Program-made: the position numbers and the translations under genes
Notes under the pieces: generated by a model
The model's input: only the letters and a program-made list of their open reading frames with translations
Told to the model about the DNA's origin: nothing
Databases searched by the model: none
Shown here: positions 1 through 8,788 of the stretch, one piece after another
How the letters are laid out: every line of letters begins with the position of its first letter
Numbering within the stretch: position 1 is the first letter of the stretch
From: Oscillospiraceae bacterium
GTDB taxonomy: Bacteria; Bacillota; Clostridia; Oscillospirales; Ruminococcaceae
NCBI GenBank assembly: GCA_016297165.1
Contig: JAEDHF010000003.1
Coordinates: 1 to 35,744, forward strand
Direction of reading: 5' to 3'
Length of the DNA stretch: 35,744 nucleotides

Positions 1-24
1 TATGGACGATACGGAGGAATGATT

Positions 25-141
25 ATGAGCAGATTTGATGTTTGTGCGCTTGGCGAGCTGCTGATAGATTTCACCGATAACGGAAATATAAAACGCTCTG
101 CCTTATTGCAGGGCGTTTTAGTTTTATTGAATTTCATATAG
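25..141 (+). pseudogene. Truncated PfkB-family sugar kinase (fructokinase-like) N-terminus
   Basis: A GGAGGAA ribosome site at about 14-20 precedes ATG 25. The first 20 residues read like the start of a PfkB/ribokinase-family fructokinase, with the typical ALGELLIDFT strand followed by an Asn-Gly turn. After about residue 21 the resemblance stops. The frame runs into the stem of a terminator and ends at 139-141 after only 38 codons, where the family has about 310-330. The substrate-binding and ATP-binding parts, including the C-terminal DTxGAGD-type motif, are absent. This looks like a gene whose body was deleted, or an assembly join at the window edge. The family call rests on a short stretch; that it is broken is much surer. 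Confidence 0.5.
90..119 (+). terminator. Rho-independent terminator-like hairpin
   Basis: A 12-base arm at 90-101 pairs with 108-119 (one G-U pair, 6-base loop) and is followed by a T-rich stretch. It lies inside the truncated kinase frame, as if the original gene's terminator had been joined to its start. Confidence 0.6.
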
Positions 142-185
142 AACAAGTGTTTACAATGATTTCTTGAAACACTTGCTATCCCTTA

Positions 186-357
186 GGCAATACCGCACAA
201 AGATTGCGTGCGGATTGCGAAGTCAGATTTTTCGTCAGATTGTGCAAATTGAGTGCAGTTTGGCTGACGCCAATCAAGCGAAATTTGTGCAAGATGACGG
301 AAAAGATGCAAGCAAGGCGTACGCAAAGCTGTTAGGCGGTCTTTGTGCGGTGTTGCC
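186..357. mobile_element. MITE-like element with terminal inverted repeats and 4-bp direct repeat
   Basis: The ends carry 17-base inverted repeats with one mismatch (GGCAATACCGCACAAAG at 186-202 against 341-357). Both ends are flanked directly by CTTA (182-185 and 358-361), as expected for a target-site duplication. The 172-bp interior has no gene with a ribosome site; a 70-codon open frame crosses it but looks accidental. A separate 9-bp hairpin lies just outside at 144-175. With no transposase, it would be a non-autonomous element moved in trans. That it is repeated elsewhere in the genome is inference. Confidence 0.6.
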
Positions 358-402
358 CTTATGCTTATTCTGCTGAAAGCTTATACCGAAGCTTTTAAGC
401 TG

Positions 403-1971
403 CTATTTTCTGCTCAGTATTTTATCCAGGTCCTCCTTCGGCGTACTTATAGGCGTAAGGTTATAATGCTCTGAGAGAATTTTTAGAACATTAGGCGACA
501 CAAAGGCAGGAATTGTGGGGCCAAGATACATATTCTTTATACCGAGATAAAGAAGGGTAAGGAGAATACATACCGCCTTCTGCTCATACCAGGAAAGGAC
601 AAGAGTAAGGGGCAGGTCGTTAACACCGCAGTTAAAGGCTTCGCTAAGGGCGAGGGCAATTTTAATTGCGCTGTAGGAGTCGTTGCATTGACCGCAGTCC
701 AGTATTCTCGGTATGCCTTCGATTTCCCCTAAATCCAGGTCGTTTATACGGTATTTTCCGCAGGCGAGGGTAAGAATTATTGTATCGGGAGGGGTAAGCT
801 TAGCGAAATCGGTGTAGTAGCTTCTGCTTGTTGAGGCGCCGTCACAGCCGCCGATAAGAAAGAAATGCCTGATTTTCCCCGCCTTAACGAGTTCTACGAT
901 TTTATCTGCATAAGAAAGCACAGCGTTATGACCGAAGCCTGTTGTAACGGTGTGGCCGCCGTTCATTCCTGTCATTTCCCTGTCCTCGTCGTAGCCGCCG
1001 CATTCAATAGCCTTCTCAATTACGGGGGTAAAATCCTTATCCTCCCCTATATGGGTTAGCTCGGGATAGGAAACTACCGAGGTGGTGAAAACTCTGTCGG
1101 AATAGCTCTGCCTTACGGGCATAATGCAGTTTGTTGTGAATAAAACCGGGGCAGGAATATTGTGGAATTCCGACTGCTGATTCTGCCAGCCTGTGCCGAA
1201 ATTGCCCTTTAAATGGGGGTATTTTTTAAGCCCGGGATAACCGTGTGCAGGCAGCATTTCGCTGTGAGTGTAGATATTTACTCCCCTGTCCTTGGTCTGT
1301 TCGAGAAGAAGCTTAAGGTCGTGAAGGTCGTGGCCGCTTACTACAATGAACGGTCCTTTTTCAATGGTAAGAGGTACTTCTGTGGGCACAGGATTGCCGT
1401 AGGCCTCCGTGTTGGCGGCGTCAAGCATCGCCATACATTTCAGGTTAATTTCTCCTGTTTTAAGCACTAATTCAAGAAGCTCACCGTCGGATTTTCTTTC
1501 CCCTAAAGCGTATAATGCCTCATAGAAAAAGCCGTTTACCTCGGGGTCGGTTTTTCCGAGGATAAAAGCGTGATAGGCGTAAGCCGCCATACCCTTTATA
1601 CCGAAAAGAATAAGGGATTTTAAGGAGCGGATATCCTCGTGTTCATTCCATATTTCCTTCATATCGAAATCTTCCGCTTTTTCGGAGGTTACCCTTCCCT
1701 TTTCCTTTTCTATTTCGGTTTTTATTTTCTTTATTGTCTCGTTGTTGAAGTTAACGTTGGTGATAGTAGTAAAAAGCCCTTTTAAGATAAGCTCATCGGT
1801 TTTTGAGGTGGGATTTCCCGACTTCGAAGCTCTTGCGAGACCTATAAGCGCCCCCATAAGCTCGTCCTGATAATTGGAGGTATCTGCCTTCTTGCCGCAT
1901 ACTCCTGCCTTACCGTTACAGCCCTTGTTATGGGCAGTCTGCTGGCACTGAAAACAAAACATTTCTTCCAT
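403..1971 (-). CDS. hcp: Hybrid cluster protein / hydroxylamine reductase
   Basis: Cytoplasmic iron-sulfur-oxygen protein of the Hcp (prismane) family; members reduce hydroxylamine and, in vivo, are linked to nitric oxide detoxification. The protein is 522 residues, normal for the family. Cys6, Cys9, Cys18 and Cys25 form the N-terminal cubane motif. The hybrid-cluster ligands all appear at a constant offset of about 30 from the Desulfovibrio protein: His214, Glu238, Cys282, Cys376, Cys404, Cys429 and Glu463. The frame is open from a TTG at 1977, but AAGGAG at 1981-1986 is 8-9 bases from ATG 1971 and only about 2 from the TTG, so ATG 1971 is chosen. No clear promoter was found; an inverted-repeat element lies upstream. 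A weak 7-bp hairpin at 376-395 follows the stop. Confidence 0.95.
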   Translation of the reverse strand: MEEMFCFQCQQTAHNKGCNGKAGVCGKKADTSNYQDELMGALIGLARASKSGNPTSKTDELILKGLFTTITNVNFNNETIKKIKTEIEKEKGRVTSEKAEDFDMKEIWNEHEDIRSLKSLILFGIKGMAAYAYHAFILGKTDPEVNGFFYEALYALGERKSDGELLELVLKTGEINLKCMAMLDAANTEAYGNPVPTEVPLTIEKGPFIVVSGHDLHDLKLLLEQTKDRGVNIYTHSEMLPAHGYPGLKKYPHLKGNFGTGWQNQQSEFHNIPAPVLFTTNCIMPVRQSYSDRVFTTSVVSYPELTHIGEDKDFTPVIEKAIECGGYDEDREMTGMNGGHTVTTGFGHNAVLSYADKIVELVKAGKIRHFFLIGGCDGASTSRSYYTDFAKLTPPDTIILTLACGKYRINDLDLGEIEGIPRILDCGQCNDSYSAIKIALALSEAFNCGVNDLPLTLVLSWYEQKAVCILLTLLYLGIKNMYLGPTIPAFVSPNVLKILSEHYNLTPISTPKEDLDKILSRK

Positions 1972-2035
1972 AAGCAATTCTCCTTAAGATAAAATAGTAT
2001 AGCCTTATTTTACCTCCTATTTGCTTTACTTATTC

Positions 2036-2197
2036 ATACTAATAACCGTTTGAACGAAGGAAAAGATTTGTTGAAAGGCGGTATCGATATCGAGGAAAAG
2101 AAACGTAGGCGTACTGTATGTACGTCAAGTTTATTTGACGACGATAGCGGTGCCGGATTTCGGCAAATATTTCCTGAGTTTAAATGGTTATTTGTAT
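2036..2197. repeat. MITE-like inverted-repeat element upstream of hcp
   Basis: The ends form a long imperfect inverted repeat: ATAC, one mismatch, then AATAACC and a further run of mostly matching bases to about 2070, mirrored at 2168-2197. Between them are GGCGTAC/GTACGTC-type and TCAAGTTTATTTGA small palindromes. There is no plausible gene inside; a 60-codon open frame on the minus strand has no ribosome site. No convincing target duplication was found, so mobility is inferred from form only. It separates hcp from the end of the GH95 gene. Confidence 0.5.
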
Positions 2198-2220
2198 CAG
2201 TACCCGTAAAACACAAATAA

Positions 2221-2241
2221 GGCGGTAGCTATAAAGCCGCC
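2221..2241 (-). terminator. Terminator after the GH95 gene
   Basis: GGCGG at 2221-2225 pairs with CCGCC at 2237-2241. On the minus strand the stem is followed by TTATTTGTGTTTT. It lies about 70 bases beyond the GH95 stop and would end the leuS-GH95 unit. Confidence 0.55.
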
Positions 2242-2313
2242 GCCATTTAATTTGTGATAATATTTTCAGCTTTGAGTAAGAGGTCGTCCTCCCGAAACGA
2301 CTCCTTTATCGCT

Positions 2314-4575
2314 TTATGCCTTAAGAGCCTCAATCTCAACCCTCATACCCTTTTCGGTACCGAAGGTATAGAGCCCGTCATTAACTTTTACCTCTGCGCC
2401 CTTTACGGAAAGGGGAATATCGCTGTAAACCCGACATTCGCCGCCATTAAGGGACAAAACCGAAGCCTTTTCGAGAACGCCCTCTTTCCAGCTGAAATCC
2501 ACCTTAAAGCCGCCTCTCGCCTTTAAGCCCGTAGCCTCGCCCTCGCTCCAGTCCTTCGGAAGCGCAGGAAGAAAGCGTATTTCGCCGCTATGGCTCTGTA
2601 AGAGGGCTTCGGTAATGCCTGCGCCGCCGCCGAAATTACCGTCAATCTGAAAGGGCGGATGACTGTCGAACATATTGGGATTGGTGGAATGAGTAAGAAG
2701 AAGCCCGATATTTTCGGCTACCCTTTCCCCGTCGAGAAGCCTTGCCCACATATTTATTATCCAGGCTCTCGACCAGCCCGTATGACCGCCGCCGTAGGAA
2801 AGCCTTCGTTCAATGGTAGCCTTTGCCGCCTCGGCAAGGTGGGGAGTAAAGCGCATTGTAATCTGGTCGGCGGGATAAAGACCGAAAAGCTGGGAAATGT
2901 GCCTGTGTCCCGGCTCTGCCTCGTCGTAATCCTTTGCCCATTCCATAATCTGGCCGTATTTTCCGATTCTATTTTCGGGCAGCCGCTTCATTATCTCCGA
3001 AAGCCTTTCGCCGAAAGCTCTGTCGATGCCTAAAAGCCTACCGCTTTCTATAACGGCGGTAAAAAGCTCCCTTAGAATCTGGGTATCCATTGTAGGACCC
3101 ATACATACCGAGCCCTTTTCCCCGTTTTCGGCGATAAAGGTATTCTCGGGAGAAACCGAGGGGCAGGTTACAAGCTCCCCATTATCGTTCTCAATAAGAA
3201 AATCCGTGAAGAATTCCGCCGCTTCCTTCATAACATCGTACTGCTCCCTAAGGAAATCAGTATCTCCCGTAAAGCGGTAATGCTCGTAGATATGGAGGGA
3301 GAGCCACGCTGCCCCCATAGGCCATATCGTAGCAGGAATCCACTCGTCCTGGGGCGCTGTATCCCCCCATATATCCGTATTATGGTGGCACATAAAGCCA
3401 CCGCAGCCGTACATTTCTCTTGCGGTTTCACGTCCGCTTTCTCTCATTCGGTCAAGGTGAGCGAATAAGGGCGTGTGACATTCGGGTAAATCCGCCGTTT
3501 CAACACCCCAGTAGTTCATCTCCGTATTGATGTTTACGGTATATTTACTGCCCCAGGCAGGCCACATATCCTTATTCCAGATACCCTGTAAATTAAGGGG
3601 CAAGGTACCCTCACGGCTTCCCGAAATAAGAAGATATTTCGAAAAGCTCCAATATAAAGCCACTAAGCCCTTATCCTCACCGTTAAAGCCCTTTATGCGC
3701 TCATTTGTGGGAATATCGGAAAAATCCTTACCCGAAAGGGTAAGAGAGGTGCGGTTATATAAAGCCTTGTAGTCCCTTTCGTGGTCGGCTTTTATAGCGG
3801 AGTAGCCCTTTCTTAGCGCCTTTCTTACGTCGTTAAGGGCGGCCTTATCGTAATCGGCTCTGTAGAAGTCGGTGCGGCAGGATATAACGAGAGTAACCTC
3901 GTCACAACCCTCGGCAAAAAGCCTTTTTCCTTCGGTATAGACCTTTCCGCCCTTACAGTCTGCCGAAATTGCCGCAAAATAGGCTATACCGTTATCGGAG
4001 CCTGTCTTTCCGCCGTAAGCGATAGTTTTTTCGTCATAATCGGTATTAAAGTCGTAATCGTCATCTCTTCCGTCTATTTCGGTGCAGAAGCCTACTGCCC
4101 CCCCTTTATCCGAAGTAAAATGAATAGCGATAACGTTATCGGGAAAGGACGCTATAACCTCCCGACGATAATATACGCCCTCGCTTTTCCATTCGGTAAC
4201 CGCTGCCGAATTATCGAGGTCGAGATAACGCTTGTAATCGGTTATATTTTCGCCGCCGGAATAGATTTTAAGCTCTCCGAGGGGCTGATAGTGGGTCTGC
4301 TGGCTCGGTACGCCGAAAAACGCCCGTCTTTCAAGCTCTTCCGCTTCAGAAATTCGGTTCTCCGCTATAAGCTTTCTTATAAGGGGCAGGTTCTTCTTAG
4401 CGGATTTGTTATTGCGGTTTCTTCGTCCCCCCGACCATAGGCTGTCCTCGTTAAGCTGGAGGGTTTCAGCCGCCGTACCCCCGAAAACCATAGCGCCTAA
4501 GCGCCCGTTTCCTACAGGGAGAGCCTCGTCCCAGTTTTCCGCAGGAGCCTTATACCATAACAGTGAATTATCCAT
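2314..4575 (-). CDS. GH95 alpha-L-fucosidase/galactosidase
   Basis: Glycoside hydrolase family 95, inverting enzymes that remove terminal alpha-1,2-L-fucose (some remove L-galactose) from host or plant glycans. The 753-residue protein has the N-terminal beta-sandwich (about 1-240, LWYKAPAENWDEALPVGNGR start), then the helical barrel. The catalytic set of the Bifidobacterium enzyme is visible: Asn348 and Asn350 in the VNIN motif, Glu477 in SPEN, and Asp645 in QIDGNFG. There is no signal peptide, so it should act in the cytoplasm on imported oligosaccharides. It follows leuS by 76 bases with an AAAGGA ribosome site, so it may be read from the leuS promoter. No transporter or other fucose gene is nearby. 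Confidence 0.93.
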   Translation of the reverse strand: MDNSLLWYKAPAENWDEALPVGNGRLGAMVFGGTAAETLQLNEDSLWSGGRRNRNNKSAKKNLPLIRKLIAENRISEAEELERRAFFGVPSQQTHYQPLGELKIYSGGENITDYKRYLDLDNSAAVTEWKSEGVYYRREVIASFPDNVIAIHFTSDKGGAVGFCTEIDGRDDDYDFNTDYDEKTIAYGGKTGSDNGIAYFAAISADCKGGKVYTEGKRLFAEGCDEVTLVISCRTDFYRADYDKAALNDVRKALRKGYSAIKADHERDYKALYNRTSLTLSGKDFSDIPTNERIKGFNGEDKGLVALYWSFSKYLLISGSREGTLPLNLQGIWNKDMWPAWGSKYTVNINTEMNYWGVETADLPECHTPLFAHLDRMRESGRETAREMYGCGGFMCHHNTDIWGDTAPQDEWIPATIWPMGAAWLSLHIYEHYRFTGDTDFLREQYDVMKEAAEFFTDFLIENDNGELVTCPSVSPENTFIAENGEKGSVCMGPTMDTQILRELFTAVIESGRLLGIDRAFGERLSEIMKRLPENRIGKYGQIMEWAKDYDEAEPGHRHISQLFGLYPADQITMRFTPHLAEAAKATIERRLSYGGGHTGWSRAWIINMWARLLDGERVAENIGLLLTHSTNPNMFDSHPPFQIDGNFGGGAGITEALLQSHSGEIRFLPALPKDWSEGEATGLKARGGFKVDFSWKEGVLEKASVLSLNGGECRVYSDIPLSVKGAEVKVNDGLYTFGTEKGMRVEIEALKA

Positions 4576-4607
4576 AAATAGTCCTTTCCGACTTTTCCTA
4601 AAGGTTG

Positions 4608-4635
4608 ACCCGACACATATTACAATGCGTCGGGT
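4608..4635 (-). terminator. Stem-loop between leuS and the GH95 gene
   Basis: A 10-bp stem with one G-U pair (ACCCGAC core, 4608-4617 with 4626-4635) lies 17 bases after the leuS stop. The tail on the minus strand is CAACCTTTAGG, not a real T-run, so it may be a weak terminator or a processing/attenuation hairpin. Confidence 0.35.
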
Positions 4636-4651
4636 TAATTCTGCTTTTCAA

Positions 4652-7054
4652 TTATTTTACTACTATATTTACAAGCTTTTTCGGAACAGCAATCTGCTTA
4701 ACAACCGTCTTACCCTCAACGAGAGGCTTGATTGTCTCGTTTTCGAGAGCCGCCTTAATCATTTCGTCCTGTGATAAAGCGGCAGGAATACTCATCTTCG
4801 CCTTTACCTTACCGTTAATCTGTACTACGATTTCGACATTTTCCTCTACACAAAGAGCCTCGTCATATTCTGCCCACTTCTGCTCGGAAAGAATACCGCC
4901 GAATACGTTCTGATACATTTCCTCGGTGATATGTGGAGCGAAGGGGTTAAGAATTGTGATAAGCGCCTTAAGCTCGCCCTTTGTGATGCTGCCCTTATCG
5001 TAGATATTATTAAGAAGAGTCATCATAGCCGCAATAGCGGTGTTGAACTTTAAGCCCTCGATATCCTCGGAAACCTTCTTGATTGTTCTGTGGAAGGCGG
5101 CGGAAAGCTCCTTGCTGAAACTGTCGCCGTCAACGAGCATATCCTGTAAATTCCATATTCTGTCAAGGAATCGCTTACAGCCCTTTAAGCTGCTTTCGCT
5201 CCAGGGTGCCGCCTGCTCATAGTCGCCCATAAAGAGAACGTAAACTCGGAGTACGTCTGCGCCGTATTCGTCAACTACGTCGTTAGGGTCAACAACATTT
5301 CCTCTCGACTTACTCATCTTTACGCCGTCGGGACCTAAGATAAGACCCTGCGCAGTACGCTTAGCGTAAGGCTCGGAAACGGGCACCTCGCCGATATCAT
5401 AAAGGAACTTATGCCAGAAGCGGGAATAGATAAGGTGACGGGTAACGTGCTCCATACCGCCGTTGTACCAGTCAACGGGGAGCCAGTACTTAAGCGCCTC
5501 CTGACTTGCGAAAACGTCGTTATTCTTGTTGTCGCAATAGCGGAGGAAGTACCAGGAAGAGCCTGCCCACTGAGGCATTGTATCTGTTTCTCTCTTTGCG
5601 TCAGCACCACACTTGGGGCACTTGCACTTTACGAAGCTATCAATCTTCGCAAGAGGACTTTCGCCGTCGGAGCCGGGCTGGAAGTTGTCAACAGGGGGAA
5701 GTCTTAAGGGTAATTCCTCGTAGGGAACAGGAACAATGCCACAGTGAGGACAATGCACAATCGGGATAGGCTCGCCCCAGTATCTCTGGCGGTTGAATGC
5801 CCAGTCCTTCATTTTGTACTGTACGCCCTTTTCGCCGATACCCTTTTCGCCCAGGAAATCAAGCATTTTTTCGATAGCTTCCTTCTTTGTGGCAACGCCG
5901 TTAAGGAACTCGGAGTTAATCATTTCTCCGTCCCCTGTATAAGCTTCCTTTTCGATATCTCCGCCCTTAATTACGGGGATAATATCAATACCGAACTTCT
6001 TAGCGAATTCATAGTCTCTTGTGTCGTGAGCAGGTACTGCCATAATAGCGCCGGTACCGTAGCCCATCATTACATAGTCCGCAACATAAATGGGGATTTC
6101 CTTACCGTTTACGGGGTTTATAGCGGAAAGGCCCTCGATTTTAACGCCTGTCTTGTCCTTTACGAGCTGTGTTCTTTCGAATTCGCTCTTCTTAGCGCAT
6201 TCGTCCTTATAGGCGTCAAGAGCGGCGATATTTCCGATTGAAGCCCTGTACTTTTCGATAATGGGATGCTCGGGGGCGATTACCATAAAGGTTACGCCGT
6301 AGAGCGTATCGGGTCGGGTAGTATAAATACGGAGGGTTTCGTCCTTATCCTTAATGGAGAAGTTAACGAAAGCGCCTGTGGATTTACCTATCCAGTTTTC
6401 CTGCTGGAGCTTAATATTGGGGAGGAAGTCAACCTCTTCGAGACCCTGTAAAAGCTTGTCTGCATATTCGGTAATACGAAGATACCATACTTCCTTTTCC
6501 TTCTGTACGATAGCGCTGTGGCAGATGTCGCACTTGCCGCCCTGTGAATCCTCGTTGGAGAGAACTACCTTACAGCTGGGGCAGTAGTTAACGAGGGTCT
6601 TATCCCTGAAAACGAGCCCTTTTTCGAACATCTTAAGAAAAATCCACTGTGTCCATTTATAGTAATCCTCGTCGGTAGTATCTACAACTCTGTCCCAGTC
6701 GAAGGAGAAGCCCACTCTCTTTAACTGACCTGTGAACTTAGCGATATTGTTGTCTGTAACCTGTCTGGGGTGAACGCCTGTCTTAATGGCGGTATTCTCG
6801 GTAGGAAGACCGTAAGCGTCGAAGCCGATAGGGAAAAGAACGTTATAGCCCTGTAGTCTTTTCTTTCTGCTTACTACCTCAAGACCGGAATAAGCCTTGA
6901 TATGTCCTACGTGCATACCTGCGCCGGAGGGGTAGGGGAACTCAACAAGAGCGTAGAACTTGGGCTTATCGCTGCCTGTTACTGCCTTGAAGCTCTCATG
7001 CTCGTCCCAGTATTTCTGCCATTTTGGTTCAATTTCCTTGAATTCATACTTCAT
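4652..7054 (-). CDS. leuS: Leucyl-tRNA synthetase
   Basis: Charges tRNA-Leu with leucine; class I synthetase. At 800 residues it is the usual bacterial length. The HIGH motif appears as HVGH at 48-51 within PYPSGAGMHVGH, and KMSKS lies at 579-583. The editing (CP1) domain is present, with TTRPDT at 245-250 and GTGAIMAVPAHD near 333-344. Cys pairs near 158-178 and 445-492 suggest zinc-binding inserts. The start is ATG 7054 with AAAGGA about 11 bases upstream. A perfect sigma-A promoter lies 44-72 bases upstream. The gap to the next gene is only 93 bases, leaving no room for a full T-box leader. Confidence 0.98.
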   Translation of the reverse strand: MKYEFKEIEPKWQKYWDEHESFKAVTGSDKPKFYALVEFPYPSGAGMHVGHIKAYSGLEVVSRKKRLQGYNVLFPIGFDAYGLPTENTAIKTGVHPRQVTDNNIAKFTGQLKRVGFSFDWDRVVDTTDEDYYKWTQWIFLKMFEKGLVFRDKTLVNYCPSCKVVLSNEDSQGGKCDICHSAIVQKEKEVWYLRITEYADKLLQGLEEVDFLPNIKLQQENWIGKSTGAFVNFSIKDKDETLRIYTTRPDTLYGVTFMVIAPEHPIIEKYRASIGNIAALDAYKDECAKKSEFERTQLVKDKTGVKIEGLSAINPVNGKEIPIYVADYVMMGYGTGAIMAVPAHDTRDYEFAKKFGIDIIPVIKGGDIEKEAYTGDGEMINSEFLNGVATKKEAIEKMLDFLGEKGIGEKGVQYKMKDWAFNRQRYWGEPIPIVHCPHCGIVPVPYEELPLRLPPVDNFQPGSDGESPLAKIDSFVKCKCPKCGADAKRETDTMPQWAGSSWYFLRYCDNKNNDVFASQEALKYWLPVDWYNGGMEHVTRHLIYSRFWHKFLYDIGEVPVSEPYAKRTAQGLILGPDGVKMSKSRGNVVDPNDVVDEYGADVLRVYVLFMGDYEQAAPWSESSLKGCKRFLDRIWNLQDMLVDGDSFSKELSAAFHRTIKKVSEDIEGLKFNTAIAAMMTLLNNIYDKGSITKGELKALITILNPFAPHITEEMYQNVFGGILSEQKWAEYDEALCVEENVEIVVQINGKVKAKMSIPAALSQDEMIKAALENETIKPLVEGKTVVKQIAVPKKLVNIVVK

Positions 7055-7097
7055 ATTTTAAAATGTCCTTTCATTTTGTTCCGAAAAATACAAATAT

Positions 7098-7126
7098 ATT
7101 ATATTACCGATTTATTCCGTTGTCAA
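7098..7126 (-). promoter_or_regulatory. Consensus sigma-A promoter of leuS
   Basis: TTGACA (7121-7126) and TATAAT (7098-7103) on the minus strand are separated by exactly 17 bases. Both hexamers are perfect consensus. Confidence 0.85.
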
Positions 7127-7147
7127 TAAAAAATTCGGAAAAGCATA

Positions 7148-8788
7148 TCAATACCTGGAAAAATCGGGCAGCTCGTCAAGAGTAATAAAAAGCTCGTTAT
7201 TATAGGCGTATTCAAGCTCCTCGGGAGTAACCCTTTCATAGCTTATGGAGCCGTCGCTGTTTATGATATAGTCACCCTTCCAGAGAGCGAACCAGAGCCA
7301 GTAGGCGTTATCCCTAACTATATAGTCGGGGTTGGGCAGTCTTCCGCATTCGGTAAGGGCTACCGCCTTCGACTTTATAGTATAGCTTATAGCGTCCAGC
7401 ATACGGCTGTTTCCCGAAATATCGGAACGGGTGTATAAATCCATTCCTACGATATCAACATAATCGTCTCCGGGATAAAAGTCATAGCCTTCGCCGTCCC
7501 ATACCCATATAATATTACTAAGCTGATGGTAATCGGTAAAGCGCTCGAATATGAACTTATAGAGCCAGAGGTAGTTTTCGCTGCTCTTACCCCACCAGTA
7601 CCAGCCGTTTCCTGCCTCGGGCAGCGGTCTGAACAGTACGGTGACGTCCTGTGCCTCTAAAAGCTTAAGCTTTTCCGCTATAACGTCCATATCTGCGATA
7701 AGTCTTACCGCCTCGGAGGAAACTCTTCCCGTCTGCTGGTAGGCTTCGAGGGAGGTAGGGCTAAGTACCGCAATACTGCTGTCGCAAAGGGCGTCGGAAA
7801 GGTCGAAATCCGTAATAGCGCTGCTGTAATGGGAATTATCGGAAACGGGAGCGTACCAGTACCAGCTGTAGCTTATAAGTCCGCCCTTTTTCCGCCAGCT
7901 TATGGCAGCCTGCAGCTCGTCCTCGTTATTCTTGTCCGCACCGTTATAGTATTCGGTAAATATGCCTAAATCGCCGCAGCGCAGGGCGCTGTAGCGTCCC
8001 GTATCCATATATATTGCGTTTATTTCCGTAGTTGTTCCCGTTGAGCAGTACTGCCCCGTAAGAACTCTGTTTCCGTAAATATCCGAAAGGTATTTCTTAA
8101 TCGCCTTTGTTGTATCGTTTGCGTTCTTGTTTACGCAGGAATTACTTATTTCGTAGGCAAGCTTAGTAACGGTAGGAGCATTTTCGACCGAAACCTCGTC
8201 GATATACGCCGTTCCCGAAAGAGCCTGAAGGGTGAGCTTATTCTCGCCCTTACTAAGGTATATTCCGTTAAGATAAACATAGGAAAACTCCGTACTCTCT
8301 TCGGAATATACGGCGCCCTGTACCGTTCCGTCTATAGTCTTATAGTCGCCCTCGGGGCTGTCGATTTCCTTTTCGCCGCCGGTTATAAGGGCTACTGCTG
8401 TTCCTGCGGAACAAAGTCTTACGCCGATATTATAATGCTGTGACGAGGGGACCTTTATTTCGAGGGTAGCGTACGCCTTATTTCCGAGGCAGATAAAGCC
8501 CGAACCGTTAAAGCCCGAAAGTCCGTCGGTATAGGACTGGGCGTCGGTATTGAACTCGGGCTGGTAGATTTCGCTGTATTCCTCCTCTGCCACAACGGGC
8601 TTAGAGGGGGAATAAAGGTCCTCCGACATAAGCTCGGGGATAATAACGGTTTCCTGCTCGATTTCCTTATTATCCACCACGTCTTCCGTTTCCTCGGTTT
8701 CGACGGTTACCTTACTGTAATCTATCTCCGTGGCGCAGCCCGATAAAAGCAGGACTGCACCAAGGAAAGCCAAAATTTTTCTTTTCAT
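7148..8788 (-). CDS. GH26 lipoprotein (beta-mannanase-like) with N-terminal carbohydrate-binding domain
   Basis: A predicted surface lipoprotein of 546 residues. The signal peptide ends in a lipobox, LLSGC, with Cys18 as the lipid anchor. An acidic linker (about 20-85) precedes a beta-sandwich resembling CBM35/CBM6 (about 90-205), then the GH26 catalytic barrel (about 210-546). The acid/base is Glu391 in RPLPEAGNGWYWWG and the nucleophile Glu480 in ALTECGR. Most GH26 mannanases have His just before the acid/base; here it is Pro390. Beta-1,4-mannan is the likely substrate, but GH26 also includes other specificities. The ATG follows directly on the TAA of the FtsA-like gene with only a weak GGTTGG ribosome site, suggesting translational coupling. 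Confidence 0.85.
   Translation of the reverse strand: MKRKILAFLGAVLLLSGCATEIDYSKVTVETEETEDVVDNKEIEQETVIIPELMSEDLYSPSKPVVAEEEYSEIYQPEFNTDAQSYTDGLSGFNGSGFICLGNKAYATLEIKVPSSQHYNIGVRLCSAGTAVALITGGEKEIDSPEGDYKTIDGTVQGAVYSEESTEFSYVYLNGIYLSKGENKLTLQALSGTAYIDEVSVENAPTVTKLAYEISNSCVNKNANDTTKAIKKYLSDIYGNRVLTGQYCSTGTTTEINAIYMDTGRYSALRCGDLGIFTEYYNGADKNNEDELQAAISWRKKGGLISYSWYWYAPVSDNSHYSSAITDFDLSDALCDSSIAVLSPTSLEAYQQTGRVSSEAVRLIADMDVIAEKLKLLEAQDVTVLFRPLPEAGNGWYWWGKSSENYLWLYKFIFERFTDYHQLSNIIWVWDGEGYDFYPGDDYVDIVGMDLYTRSDISGNSRMLDAISYTIKSKAVALTECGRLPNPDYIVRDNAYWLWFALWKGDYIINSDGSISYERVTPEELEYAYNNELFITLDELPDFSRY

Noticed and set aside
7055..7147. T-box riboswitch in front of leuS
   Set aside because: The gap is only 93 bases and is filled by a promoter and ribosome site; no T-box antiterminator sequence was seen.
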